From Lamellibrachia columna (Eukaryota; Annelida; Polychaeta; Sabellida; Siboglinidae), in assembly GCA_963662155.1 (NCBI GenBank), contig OY759275.1, positions 3,022,001-3,086,000 of the forward strand: a stretch of DNA of 64,000 nt, in the 5' to 3' direction. The stretch's first letter is position 1. Each line of letters begins with the position of its first letter. Below the pieces are notes generated by a model. That model did no database searches. It was not told the DNA's origin and saw only the letters and a program-made list of their open reading frames with translations. Below, piece after piece: positions 23,301 through 38,300 of this stretch. The position numbers were made by a program, and so were the translations under genes.

Positions 23301-26300
23301 TCTGTAAGGAGGTGTCTGGAGCTTCCTGTGGTGTGAGCAGTACCTCGTCAGACTGGTTCTAACTTTGACACATCTGTAAGGAGGTGTCTGGAGCTTCCTG
23401 TGGTGTGAGCAGTGCCTCGTTAGACTGGCTCTAACTTTGACACATCTGTAAGGAGGTGCCTGGAGCTTCCTGTGGTGTGAGCAGTACCTCGTCAGACTGG
23501 TTCTAACTTTGATACATCTGTAAGGAGGTGTCTGGAGCTTCCTGTGGTGTGAGCAGTGCCTCGTTAGACGGGTTCTAACTTTGATACATCTGTAAGGAGG
23601 TGCCTGGAGCTTCCTGTGGTGTGAGCAGTGCCTCGTTAGACTGGTTCTAACTTTGACACATCTGTAAGGAGGTGTCTGGAGCTTCCTGTGGTGTGAGCAG
23701 TACCTCGTCAGACTGGTTCTAACTTTGATACATCTGTAAGGAGGTGTCTGGAGCTTCCTGTGGTGTGAGCAGTGCCTCGTTAGACTGGCTCTAACTTTGA
23801 CACATCTGTAAGGAGGTGCCTGGAGCTTCCTGTGGTGTGAGCAGCCCAACCCCATCTCGGCCACACATAATAATATCAAAATGTAAATGATAACCATGCA
23901 GAAATGCCACAAAATGGGCAGCAAATAAGTTGTCAAATATTCTTTACAATGTCTGCTCCAGTGGCGTTCACGTTTCTGGCGCTGGTTGGCGCACTGGCCA
24001 GGATGTGTTGAATAGCTCTAAAACTCGCCAATTTTATCAAGCAATCTTCGTTTGATATGCTGGGACTGTGTCCATCTTATTACTAATAGGTCATTTAACA
24101 ACCAACTCCTCCAACTGTAAGCTTTCAAAAGAGACGAGATTTGATCGACGGCAGCGGGGTTGATCAACCACCCACGAAGTGAAGGCGTTTTAAAAGCGTC
24201 CACAAACTACAATGTATTGTTGTAAATCTGAACATTTAGTTGCCCTTTTCTGATAACAAACGTATGCGTAACATCATTCTCAAGCAGTAGCTAAAAGAAA
24301 TAATTCTGATTAGTTAAAGCTACTGAATTTCTGCTATGAGCGTGAGGCCTTCACGGGTTGATTTGGGCGTTCTGACAGCGACATGGCTAGTGCGATAGGA
24401 CAGCCCAGTAGCGACACCTACCGCATCTATTATTACCAATTTGGATGAGCAGTTTGGGCCGGTTTCACGAAGATTGTGTATCATACAAAGGAACTAAGCT
24501 GAACGTTTGACTAAGAACACTGAATAGTCGTACACAACACTATGCGAACAATTATACGTAATCTTCATCAAACATCCTAAAAGGTTCATATAAGTTCCAT
24601 CGTGTGGTACGGATGCTTCATGAAACCAGCCTCTGGTCGGTGCCTAGTCGCGATTGTACATCCCCGGTCAGTTTACGCTATTTCTGTAATTTTTTAATGT
24701 AGGGTGGGGGGCGGTAATGCTAATCCCTGTTATCGTGCCCATTCCCCAATTTTTTATATTTCGACCTAACCGCCCATGGGCAATAGTGCGGTCAAATACG
24801 GTACTTATAAAATGTGGAATTTGTCTCAAGGATGGTACAGTAGCAATGCACTGAGGCCCCCCCTCCCCCCGGGAGCTCCCAAGGCAGTTCTGAATAAGCT
24901 GTGGTAAAGAACACACACCATGTTCCTACCTTCAGAGTCAGGTGTGAGAACGTATCCACGAGCATCGTTGCCGTCATGTCCCATGGCCGACTTAGGCAGA
25001 CTGTAAAGTTGGACGAAAAAGGTGGTCTTCCTTAAAGCGGTGTAGATCCCGTCATAGTAGAACATCACCTGAATCCACACAACCTTGCATCACACAAGTC
25101 AACCTAAGTCCAGGAAAAATGGCTTAAATGAATGTCATACACTAAAATACCAAAGTCTGACTTGCACTCATAACTTTATACTGCTGTCCATACACTAGTG
25201 CCCTGTCCATACACTAGTGCCCTGTCCATACACTAGTGCCGTGTCCATACACTAGTGCCATGTCCATACACTAGTGCCGTGTCCATACACTAGTGCCCTG
25301 TCCATACACTAGTGCCGTGTCCATACACTAGTGCCCTGTCCATACACTAGTGCCCTGTCCATACACTAGTGCCCTATCCATACACTAGTGCCGTGTCCAT
25401 ACACTAGTGCCCTGTCCATACACTAGTGCCGTGTCCATACACTAGTGCCCTGTCCATACACTAGTGCCCTGTCCATACACTAGTGCCGTGTCCATACACT
25501 AGTGCCCTGTCCATACACTAGTGCACTGCACAGGCCTAGAATTTTAGCACAAGCCTAGCCTAGAATTTTAGCAGCTACAACGCAGGCCCGGCCAGGCCCA
25601 CAAAAATACCTCAAGTCCGGCCCACTGAATCAACTGCATCCATGACCAGATTGGCCACATGATGGCGTCACCTGTCAATTATGTTTTGGGAATGCTATTC
25701 CACGATACTATCACAATAGTTAAGAAACTACAGCAATAGTACTGCAATAGTAATACAGTTGTTGCAATACTATCGCAATAGTAAAACTATCCCCATGATC
25801 ACCCTACTTGACAGCGTTACCACACTGACTTGATTCACCTACTTGACAGCGTTACCCCACTGACTTGACTGACCTACTTGACAGTGTTACCACACTGACC
25901 TGACTGACCTACTTGACAGCGTTACCACACTGACTTGACTGACCTACTTGACAGCATTACCACACTGACTTGACTGACCTACTTGACAGTGTTACCATAC
26001 TGACTTGACTGACCTACTTGACAGCATTACCACACTGACTTGACTGACCTACTTGACAGCGTTACCACACTGACTTGATTCACCTACTTGACAGTGTTAC
26101 CACACTGACCTGACTGACCTACTTGACACCGTTACCACACTGACTTGACTGACCTACTTGACAGTGTTACCATACTGACTTGACTGACCTACTTGACAGC
26201 GTTACCACACTGACTTGATTCACCTACTTGACAGCGTTACCACACTGACTTGACTGACCTACTTGACAGCATTACCACACTGACTTGATTGACCTACTTG

Positions 26301-29300
26301 ACAGTGTTACCACACTGACCTACTTGACAGCGTTACCACACTGACTTGACTGACCTACTTGACAGTGTTACCACACTGACTTGACTGACCTACTTGACAG
26401 CGTTACCACACTGACTTGACTAACCTTGTCTCTGAGGTCGTTACTATTCCACTCGGCTTGGCTCAAGTTGAAGGTCCGACATATTTTTCTGCCTACATAT
26501 TTACCACTCATGATTGTCAATGTCAGCTGGAACCCCCGTATATACTTGTAGGAAGCTGAAACAAGACGGAGAGAAACCTCCATGACAACACGCTGACAGG
26601 CTGAAAGGTTTCTTGTAATTGGTGTTTTATAGTCACCAGATGTGTTAAGTCTCTTGTGTCTGACGGGAGGCTCCTGCTTTTGGGAACCATCTTCCGTTCT
26701 TCCGCATTTCCGTCGTGGTGGAAAATTTCCGAATAGCAACTGTTAATATTCGTGTCATTGCATATTTCTGAATTCTCTCATCACCGGAATCATGGTACAG
26801 ACATTTTAATTGGACGGAAATTATCATGTTGTTTCCAAACATTGAAACAAGTCAAACAGTTTTTGGTAGTAGTGAATTTTATCCTTTGACTGACGCGTGA
26901 TGAATTCGTCGTTTGGTGGCTTGACTCGTGATTTTGCATCATACAGAAATCTCCAGTTTTGTCATTTCAGAAACTCAGTAATCGTCAAAAATTTTGGAGT
27001 AATCAAACTCATACTCAATTACATTGTTAAAAAAAGCCAAGTAATAGTAATTGCATACTTGATTACATTGCTAAATTAATAAAAATCATGATTACAATCA
27101 TTAACAGATGCGATATGTAAAAAACATTAATTTATGTCAGAGCTCCTCAAACTATTTGGATATTCAATTCCATTCTAAAAAATAATTACTTATTCATTTC
27201 TAGATTGATAAAAGTTTAAAGGTTGCTTTATAAAATACAAAAATACTATTTGCCTTTTAATGTCCATGGAGTAGATTGTTGTATAAAACTCATTAATTTC
27301 TAATCCTATTTTCAACAATATTTACACTTGTATATTAGCTTGGTTTAAGGGTACACAGAGTGGGTGTGGGACTTAGCTTGGTTTAAGGGTACAAAGAGTA
27401 GGCAGGGGACTTAGCTTGGTTTAAGGGTACAAAGAGTGGGCAGGGGACTTAGCTTGCTTTAAGTGTAGAAAGAGTGGGCAGGGGACTTAGCTTGCTTTAA
27501 GTGTAGAAAGAGTGGGCGCGTGACTTAGCTTGCTTTAAGTGTAGAAAGAGTGGGCAGGGGACAAGCCTTATTTTATAGTATACAGAGTTGGACCACTTAT
27601 GATGGACTTTTTTTGCCAAATTAAACAAAATAATTTAAGAGTTTGTCGGATGATTTCACCCTAAATAACAAACTTGTATAAATTAGTTAGCATGTTCTAG
27701 TGTATTAGTATGTTGTAGTGCTTTAGTACATTGGAGTGCATTACTACGTTGTAGTGCATTACTATGTTGGAGTGCATTAATACGTTGTAGTGCATTACTA
27801 TGTTGGAGTGCATTAATACGTTGTAGTGCATTATTATGTTGGAGTGCATTAATACGTTGTAGTGCATTATTATGTTGGAGTGCATCAGTATGTTGGAGTG
27901 CACTACTGCAGACCTGGGGCGATTCGAACTCCGGAATCGGAATCAAAGGACAATTCTGACTCCAATTCCGGAGTCGGAATCAGAGTCGGAATCGTTTGGA
28001 GTTAATTTAGTGGAGTCGGAATCGGAATAATTTGGAGTTAATTTAGTGGAATCGGATTCGGAATCAGAGTCAGAATCATTTGGAATGGAGTTGTAATCGG
28101 AATCACATTGAGTGGAATCGGAATCGTCATGAATGTCACTACTAGTGTTTGCTCAGAAAAGCCACAGATCCTTTTGAAGGATTAAATCCTTTGGTTTTAT
28201 TGGCAGTTTGTCAGAAGATACGTTGTAGTGCATTATTATGTTGGAGTTCATCAGTATGTTGGAGTGCATTCCAACATACTAGTGCAGCACTAGCATGTAA
28301 TAGTGTATTAGTATGTTGTAGTGCACTAGTATGTTGGAGTGCATTAGTTTGAAACATGACAAGTGAAAAAATGGAATTGAGGAGGAACTTTCGTTTTTGA
28401 CCCTAAAAGGCCCCTATATTTTACCCTAAAAGGCCCCTATATTTTCCAGACAAACAGACAATGTGATGGCACTGCTGCAGCACCTAGTCACCTACCATCA
28501 TCTGGGATACGCCATGTGATGTTCAAACCAGGGTACATCTTGCCTTGGTATCTTGGGTTTGGGTGTTTCTTCATGTAGACCGTGGCGTTGAGGTCCCGGG
28601 GCTTGCCTGGCCACCCTTCCTCTGGGGGTGGGTTAGCGTCTGGCACACAGCCTGGGGTACAGAAGTCTCTAGTGACACTCATAGGGGTGAAGGTGACATA
28701 TGTTACTACACATTGTATTAGGGAAAATTGAGGTTCAAATGCAGATAGATTTTAAAATGTTACAAGTGCCTTTAAATGCAGTAACATCACTTGGTCTGCT
28801 TTAGCCAACCATTCTAACTCACAGAATTAGCCACCTACAAAATTAGCCTACAGTTGGTAGAATCAGCAAACTATTTCAAATTGGTTGAATTATCAAACTA
28901 TTCCAACTGGCAGAATTACCCAATTACTCCAACTGGCAGAATTACCCAATTACTCCAACTGGCAGAATTACCCAATTACTCCAAGTGGCAGAATTACCCA
29001 ATTACTCCAACTGGCAGAATTACCCAATTACTCCAAGTGGCAGAATTACCCAATTACTCCAACTGGCAAAATTACCCAATTACCCCAACTGCAATAATTA
29101 GCCACCAATTGGCAGAATGACTGTGCAGTAACAGACAACCAATACATATTATACTCACCAGGCTTGATTATAGTACATGGGAGATGTTCCTGCAATGAAA
29201 AATATCAGTATTAAGGGAAAGGTAATGTGCACAAAAATATACACACAATATCACAGAACGAGCATGGTCAGTTTTGGTTAGTGCAATGTGGAAGCTAAAC

Positions 29301-32300
29301 CAAAGATCTCTTATGATTTCTCTAAACAAAAGACATATGATTAACGCAGTTGAGTTCAGTTACAAAAATAATTTCTAGAATCTGACAAGAGAGTTTTCAA
29401 CATTATTATATTGTTCAAATTTGTCAATTTGATGAAGACATTACATCTAAGTCAAACTGACTGCGATTTAGTCAACTTCACTGACATTGGGTTGTTCAGT
29501 CGGTGGTCTTTGTGTTGGGGGAGAGGTGCAGTTATTTAGTCAACTTCACTGACATTGGGTTGTTCAGTCGGTGGTCTTTGTGTTGGGGGAGAGGTGCAGT
29601 TATTTAGTCAACTTCACTGACATTGGGTTGTTCAGTCGGTGGTCTTTGTGTTGGGGGAGAGGTGCAGTTATTTAGTCAACTTCACTGACATTGGGTTGTT
29701 CAGTCGGTGGTCTTTGTGTTGGGGGAGAGGTGCAGTTATTTAGTCAACTTCACTGACATTGGGTTGTTCAGTCGGTGGTCTTTGTGTTGGGGGAGAGGTG
29801 CAGTTATTTAGTCAACTTCACTGACATTGGGTTGTTCAGTCGGTGGTCTTTGTGTTGGGGGAGAGGTGCAGTTATTTAGTCAACTTCACTGACATTGGGT
29901 TGTTCAGTCGGTGGTCTTTGTGTTGGGAGAGGTGCAGTTATTTAGTCAACTTCACTGACATTGGGTTGTTCAGTCGGTGGTCTTTGTGTTGGGGGAGAGG
30001 TGCAGTTATTTAGTCAACTTCACTGACATTGGGTTGTTCAGTCGGTGGTCTTTGTGTTGGGGGAGAGGTGCAGTTATTTAGTCAACTTCACTGACATTGG
30101 GTTGTTCAGTCGGTGGTCTTTGTGTTGGGGGAGAGGTGCAGTTATTTAGTCAACTTCACTGACATTGGGTTGTTCAGTCGGTGGTCTTTGTGTTGGGGGA
30201 GAGGTGCAGTTATTTAGTCAACTTCACTGACATTGGGTTGTTCAGTCGGTGGTCATTGTGTTGGGGGAGAGGTGCAGTTATTTAGTCAACTTCACTGACA
30301 TTGGGTTGTTCAGTCGGTGGTCTTTGTGTTGGGAGAGGTGCAGTTATTTAGTCAACTTCACTGACATTGGGTTGTTCAGTCGGTGGTCTTTGTGTTGGGG
30401 GAGAGGTGCAGTTATTTAGTCAACTTCACTGACATTGGGTTGTTCAGTCGGTGGTCTTTGTGTTGGGAGAGGTGCAGTTATTTAGTCAACTTCACTGACA
30501 TTGGGTTGTTCAGTCGGTGGTCTTTGTGTTGGGAGAGGTGCAGTTATTTAGTCAACTTCACTGACATTGGGTTGTTCAGTCGGTGGTCTTTGTGTTGGGG
30601 GAGAGGTGCAGTTATTTAGTCAACTTCACTGACATTGGGTTGTTCAGTCGGTGGTCTTTGTGTTGGGGGAGAGGTGCAGTTATTTAGTCAACTTCACTGA
30701 CATTGGGTTGTTCAGTCGGTGGTCTTTGTGTTGGGGGAGAGGTGCAGTTATTTAGTCAACTTCACTGACATTGGGTTGTTCAGTCGGTGGTCTTTGTGTT
30801 GGGGGAGAGGTGCAGTTATTTAGTCAACTTCACTGACATTGGGTTGTTCAGTCGGTGGTCTTTGTGTTGGGAGAGGTGCAGTTATTTAGTCAACTTCACT
30901 GACATTGGGTTGTTCAGTCGGTGGTCTTTGTGTTGGGGGAGAGGTGCAGTTATTTAGTCAACTTCACTGACATTGGGTTGTTCAGTCGGTGGTCTTTGTG
31001 TTGGGAGAGGTGCAGTTATTTAGTCAACTTCACTGACATTGGGTTGTTCAGTCGGTGGTCTTTGTGTTGGGAGAGGTGCAGTTATTTAGTCAACTTCACT
31101 GACATTGGGTTGTTCAGTCGGTGGTCTTTGTGTTGGGGGAGAGGTGCAGTTATTTAGTCAACTTCACTGACATTGGGTTGTTCAGTCGGTGGTCTTTGTG
31201 TTGGGAGAGGTGCAGTTATTTAGTCAACTTCACTGACATTGGGTTGTTCAGTCGGTGGTCTTTGTGTTGGGAGAGGTGCAGTTATTTAGTCAACTTCACT
31301 GACATTGGGTTGTTCAGTCGGTGGTCTTTGTGTTGGGGGAGAGGTGCAGTTATTTAGTCAACTTCACTGACATTGGGTTGTTCAGTCGGTGGTCTTTGTG
31401 TTGGGGGAGAGGTGCAGTTATTTAGTCAACTTCACTGACATTGGGTTGTTCAGTCGGTGGTCTTTGTGTTGGGGAGAGGTGCAGTTATTTAGTCAACTTC
31501 ACTGACATTGGGTTGTTCAGTCGGTGGTTTTTGTGTTGGGGGAGAGGTGCAGTTATTTAGTCAACTTCACTGACATTGGGTTGTTCAGTCGGTGGTCTTT
31601 GTGTTGGGGAGAGGTGCAGTTATTTAGTCAACTTCACTGACATTGGGTTGTTCAGTCGGTGGTCTTTGTGTTGGGAGAGGTGCAGTTATTTAGTCAACTT
31701 CACTGACATTGGGTTGTTCAGTCGGTGGTCTTTGTGTTGGGGGAGAGGTGCAGTTATTTAGTCAACTTCACTGACATTGGGTTGTTCAGTCGGTGGTCTT
31801 TGTGTTGGGGGAGAGGTGCAGTTATTTAGTCAACTTCACTGACATTGGGTTGTTCAGTCGGTGGTCTTTGTGTTGGGGGAGAGGTGCAGTTATTTAGTCA
31901 ACTTCACTGACATTGGGTTGTTCAGTCGGTGGTCTTTGTGTTGGGGGAGAGGTGCAGTTATTTAGTCAACTTCACTGACATTGGGTTGTTCAGTCGGTGG
32001 TCATTGTGTTGGGGGAGAGGTGCAGTTATTTAGTCAACTTCACTGACATTGGGTTGTTCAGTCGGTGGTCTTTGTGTTGGGAGAGGTGCAGTTATTTAGT
32101 CAACTTCACTGACATTGGGTTGTTCAGTCGGTGGTCTTTGTGTTGGGAGAGGTGCAGTTATTTAGTCAACTTCACTGACATTGGGTTGTTCAGTCGGTGG
32201 TCTTTGTGTTGGGAGAGAGGTGCAGTTATTTAGTCAACTTCACTGACATTGGGTTGTTCAGTCGGTGGTCTTTGTGTTGGGAGAGGTGCAGTTATTTAGT

Positions 32301-35300
32301 CAACTTCACTGACATTGGGTTGTTCAGTCGGTGGTCTTTGTGTTGGGAGAGGTGCAGTTATTTAGTCAACTTCACTGACATTGGGTTGTTCAGTCGGTGG
32401 TCTTTGTGTTGGGGGAGAGGTGCAGTTATTTAGTCAACTTCACTGACATTGGGTTGTTCAGTCGGTGGTCTTTGTGTTGGGGGAGAGGTGCAGTTATTTA
32501 GTCAACTTCACTGACATTGGGTTGTTCAGTCGGTGGTCTTTGTGTTGGGAGAGAGGTGCAGTTATTTAGTCAACTTCACTGACATTGGGTTGTTCAGTCG
32601 GTGGTCTTTGTGTTGGGAGAGGTGCAGTTATTTAGTCAACTTCACTGACATTGGGTTGTTCAGTCGGTGGTCTTTGTGTTGGGAGAGGTGCAGTTATTTA
32701 GTCAACTTCACTGACATTGGGTTGTTCAGTCGGTGGTCTTTGTGTTGGGGGAGAGGTGCAGTTATTTAGTCAACTTCACTGACATTGGGTTGTTCAGTCG
32801 GTGGTCTTTGTGTTGGGAGAGGTGCAGTTATTTAGTCAACTTCACTGACATTGGGTTGTTCAGTCGGTGGTCTTTGTGTTGGGAGAGGTGCAGTTATTTA
32901 GTCAACTTCACTGACATTGGGTTGTTCAGTCGGTGGTCTTTGTGTTGGGAGAGGTGCAGTTATTTAGTCAACTTCACTGACATTGGGTTGTTCAGTCGGT
33001 GGTCTTTGTGTTGGGGGAGAGGTGCAGTTATTTAGTCAACTTCACTGACATTGGGTTGTTCAGTCGGTGGTCTTTGTGTTGGGAGAGGTGCAGTTATTTA
33101 GTCAACTTCACTGACATTGGGTTGTTCAGTCGGTGGTCTTTGTGTTGGGAGAGGTGCAGTTATTTAGTCAACTTCACTGACATTGGGTTGTTCAGTCGGT
33201 GGTCTTTGTGTTGGGAGAGGTGCAGTTATTTAGTCAACTTCACTGACATTGGGTTGTTCAGTCGGTGGTCTTTGTGTTGGGAGAGGTGCAGTTATTTAGT
33301 CAACTTCACTGACATTGGGTTGTTCAGTCGGTGGTCTTTGTGTTGGGGGAGAGGTGCAGTTATTTAGTCAACTTCACTGACATTGGGTTGTTCAGTCGGT
33401 GGTCTTTGTGTTGGGAGAGGTGCAGTTATTTAGTCAACTTCACTGACATTGGGTTGTTCAGTCGGTGGTCTTTGTGTTGGGAGAGGTGCAGTTATTTAGT
33501 CAACTTCACTGACATTGGGTTGTTCAGTCGGTGGTCTTTGTGTTGGGGGAGAGGTGCAGTTATTTAGTCAACTTCACTGACATTGGGTTGTTCAGTCGGT
33601 GGTCTTTGTGTTGGGGGAGAGGTGCAGTTATTTAGTCAACTTCACTGACATTGGGTTGTTCAGTCGGTGGTCTTTGTGTTGGGGAGAGGTGCAGTTATTT
33701 AGTCAACTTCACTGACATTGGGTTGTTCAGTCGGTGGTCTTTGTGTTGGGGGAGAGGTGCAGACAAATGTAGGCCATAACCTATACAAAAACACCGTGTT
33801 AAAAAATGAAAGGTCACATAGACTCACACACGTATATAAAAATTTCAAAAAAATCTGTATAGCGGACACGTCCACCTCGCATAAATATGAGGCAATATGC
33901 ACATGTATGAATATTTTGATTACTAAAGTTAATTGAGACTGTGAAAAACAAAATCAGTGCTGACATATTGCAGGCATATTTATTAATAACATAGAGCATT
34001 GTGCATTGGTATTATCAATAATTAACTGAAAACACTGCCTTTCTAAAAATCAATGCAGACATATTTATTAATAACATAGACCGTTATGCGTTGGTATTAT
34101 AAATAATTAACTGAAAACACTGCCTTTCTAAAATCAATACAGGCATATTTATTAACGAACATAAATTTAAGATATAATTACCCAATGACATTGCATTGCT
34201 AAACATCTACTACAAAATCAATGCAGGTCTATTTTTAACAAATAACATTATGTATTAAAGCTAAAATCAACCAATGACGTTGCATTGCTAAAAATGTATC
34301 GCTAAATCAATGCTGGCATATATAATTGACACACAACTTTATGCATGGTCATTATAATATAATAATTAGGCCAACAGTCTTCCTTTCAAAGTATTTATCT
34401 CCACGCCCACTGACGCACAAACACACCTGTTGTTACTATAAGATTTAAAAGGTACTTTTGTTTGCCTGCCATGTTGGAACATTGCGGTCACCAGCCACTG
34501 AATGAAGGAAGGGCACTCTTGTTTGTGAGGCTACTGGAATGTAGAGGCCGCCTGCCTTTAGTTCTGCCAAGATGACTCATCCCTTGCTGACACATTAACT
34601 GATCGACTTTCATAAGACCAGGCAAAGGGTGCATATATGTGCCGTCTTCCTTTTTTCTTATGAAATTTTCAATGTGGAAACGAAAAAGGCACACAACGTT
34701 CGGTTTTCGTTTTCAAATTTGACAAAAGAAAACCGAAAAACGAATACTAACTGTTATACGCGGTTTTTGTAATATAAGTTAGAAAAACAACATAAAGATA
34801 CATCAAACCGTTTTATTGTTTTTACTGAATCAAAATGAAAGATGAAAAGTGACTGCAGCGTCACTCATTTTTTATTCTGGCATCTGCTTCATTGATGTGC
34901 TAAGTGGCCACACATATAATATAGTTACGTAGATCAAAATATATAACATACATAACATAGACAATGTCCATAGTGCTGGTAAATATTTACTGGAAATTTG
35001 AAAATCTAGATTCAGTCTACATTAATTTTTTTTTTTTTATGTATGCCTGGAGACAGTTACATCAGAAATGAACATTACTCATCGTGCCTGCGTATTCACT
35101 ACCTGAAGAAAAACAGTGATAATGTATTTACCCTTCAGACAAATGTCACTACTACGCTTTCATAAAGTGGGTCACAGTAGGCAGACTGGCAGAAACTGTT
35201 AACTTATTCATGAGGTTGATGCTACCAGCCTACATACAGTACCTCTTGATTGCATGTGATCAGTTGCATGGTTAGCCTTTTTATGACATTTCTCATTAAA

Positions 35301-38300
35301 CTGACACTCGCTGTCTAACTGGTCTTGTGACAGATTGATGACGAATGGTGTAGTTTTACTGTGATGAGAGCAGTTGCCATCGTAATGTTTTATAACGACT
35401 GTAAAAGTATTGTGCCAGTTTAATGGGTATAAATGATGTACCACAGTTACTATTTATTGGCAGTGTTACCATTTACTGGCAGTGTTACCATTTACTGGCA
35501 GTGTTACCATCAACTTTTAGTTCATACTATATATAAGATGTTAGACTAGACGTGCCCTGGGGGAGTTTATACTACATGGTGTATGTATAACATGATTTTA
35601 TGATAAAACAAGAATAAAAAAAGAGAAAAATCAGACTTTGTATCATTAACCCACAAAACTAGTGACACACAAGAAAGAAATCTAGATAAACCCTCAAACC
35701 CTCCCACGAAACAAGCAGGTAGGTCCACTAGGGCTAGCCAACAGGATGTGAAACATGTGTTTAAAATGATAAAGTCCAGTGGCAGAGCAAGTGTTCTATT
35801 ACGGAAGAAGAAGCCATTATGTATGGTTTGTTGTTCATGTCGACAACACATATATCTCTGTAGTCAATGTTTACTTGATGACTAAACTTGTTGTGGTGGG
35901 TTAGACACTAAGCCAACCCCTTGTTTATTAACCCCTGGATCGGGTATTTTAGTTCCCTGGCATTGCACTGGGTAGAAGGGCATTTAGTTTGTAGCGTCCC
36001 ATCTGATAGATATTTCCAACTTATTGTCTTACACAATTTTATTGACAGCTGGGTGGGTCAGCAGCCTCAAACTCTCTAATTAGGAATTTATGCACATGTA
36101 TAATTTATTAATATGATTATAGTAAATTTCTTATATAGCACTCGTTAGATCCAATAAGCCGTAAATACAATCAAGGCTGAGAGCCCATGTATAGTTTACA
36201 CAGCATTCAGTGGTGTTTTGTACAGTTTACACAGCATTCAGTGGTGTTTTGTACAGTTTACACAGCATTCAGTGGTGTTTTGTACAGTTTAAACAGCATT
36301 CAGTGGTGTTTTGTACAAATGGTCTTTTGTACAGTCTCCACAGCATTGAATAGAGTTTTGTACAGTTTACACAGCATTGAATGGTGTTTTGTACAGTTTA
36401 CACTACATTCAATGGTCTTTTGTACAGTCTACACAGCATTGAATGGTCCTTTGGAACCAGTTCCCCCAGGCAACTATCCTTTTTGTCACACAAGTCAATA
36501 AATAGCCCTACATGCGCCATTCATTCACTGATGATCACTTATTGGATGAGGTTCCAGCACTGTATCATTGCTTCCCAACACTCTGCCATGCTGGGTAATG
36601 ATCACTTATTGGATGAGGTTCCAGCACTGTATCATTGCTTCCCAACACTCTGCCATGCTGGGTAATGATCACTTATTGGATGAGGTTCCAGCACTGTATC
36701 ATTGCTTCCCAACACTCTGCCATGCTGGGTAATGATCACTTATTGGATGAGGTTCCAGCACTGTATCATTGCTTTCCAACACTCTGCCATGCTGGGTAAT
36801 GATCACTTATTGGATGAGGTTCCAGCACTGTATCATTGCTTCCCAACACTCTGCCATGCTGGGTAATGATCACTTATTGGATGAGGTTCCAGCACTGTAT
36901 CATTGCTTCCCAACACTCTGCCATGCTGGGTAATGATCACTTATTGGATGAGGTTCCAGCACTGTATCATTGCTTCCCAACACTCTGCCATGCTGGGTAA
37001 TGATTGAAACAATCCAGCACATACATGTGGGGAGCGGTGGTCTAATGGTTAGAGCACCTGCCTGTCAATCGAGAGGACGGTGGTTCGATTCCACCTCCGC
37101 CGTTTCGAAGCTTGGGCAATTTCGTTCACCCCACTTTGCCCGTGTCTTTCGGAAGAGACACTAAAAGCTGTTGGTCCAAACTCCTGCGTTAGCTCAAGAT
37201 TGGGCTGTTTGGAGTATAACTACTTGAGACCTACACGTACATACTGTACATATACATACATGTAGACATATACACACATGTACCATAACAGCAATAGAAA
37301 GAAAACTAAGTAATAGCAATATATTATTACTAGGCCTGGTCTCTGTACCCTGTGTGGGGTGAGTCAGTCCCATGAAACCCAAGACATCCCCAGGCTTGTG
37401 GAGGAGTAGAGAGTGCATGGTCACAGCCCCCTCCATCACCCAACCCCTGTTTACCTGATGGGGCAATGAGGAAGGTACAAAGTGTTTGTTTAGAGTTGGC
37501 TGGCTCTGGTTACCCAACCCTGCCTCCTAGGTTACCCAACCCTGCCTCCTAGGTTACCCAACCCTGCCTCTTAGGTGGGGACAACATTGTGAGATACTGT
37601 CACTGTTACTTATGCTCAAGGAAAAGTAGCCCCAGAGAACTATGTGTACCGGGGTATGGATTTTTACAACTGGTATTCTATGTATGATCCGTCTTGAGCA
37701 GATTTTCCCCATAACATCAATGTGTAGGTTTCCCAAAAATACAATCTAACACCCCCAGAATTGTGCACATTTTGATGTGTGCCTTCTTCATATTTTATAC
37801 ATTCTGAAGGTCAAGTACAGCATGTAGCACAAGTCTATAAAATAAATGTTCCAGATTTTCACAGAATATCATCTAAACATATGTAACCTGGAAAAGATTA
37901 GTGAACATTACCAGATATTTCTTTTAAAGACCTGTACGTTCTTGTACAGCATGATATCTAGTCATTGGGGCTGCCCAAAGTGCTGTATAATACACTTCAC
38001 CACCTGGCAAACCTTACACTTCACCCCTGGCAGACCTTACACTTCACCCCCTGGCAGACTTTACATTTCACCCCCCAGCAGACCTTACATTTCACCCCCC
38101 AGCAGACCTTACACATCACCCCTGGCAGACCTTACACGTCACCCCCCCGGTCTTTGGTTTGGTTACTCCAAAAAACAGCCCCTCCTGGGGCTAAAATAGG
38201 AGTGTGGTGCATATAAATGTGGGAAATAAATGTTTTTCAACAAAATAGTGCAATTAAAATCAGATGTCCTCCTTATAGACGAATAAGGTGAGCTTTAGGG

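Noticed and set aside
22152..23936. 594-codon minus-strand frame of 24-residue Cys/His-rich repeats resembling zinc fingers
   Set aside because: The C..HH spacing does not follow a zinc-finger pattern, and it is simply the 72-bp array; it lies in an intron of a supported gene.
28666..28677. Alternative acceptor for exon 3 after atgag
   Set aside because: It gives the right exon 3 frame only if exon 2 is read in another phase, which conflicts with exon 1; kept as a possibility if a further exon exists in intron 1.
29473..33765. CRISPR array
   Set aside because: Repeats are directly adjacent without unique spacers, in a eukaryotic intron.
34488..34694. 68-codon frame on the minus strand in intron 1
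   Set aside because: No recognisable motif, no splice context and AT-rich surroundings.
37032..37105. tRNA gene (also at 45527)
   Set aside because: A and B boxes and T arm are good, but the acceptor and anticodon stems do not pair; best read as the head of a tRNA-derived SINE.
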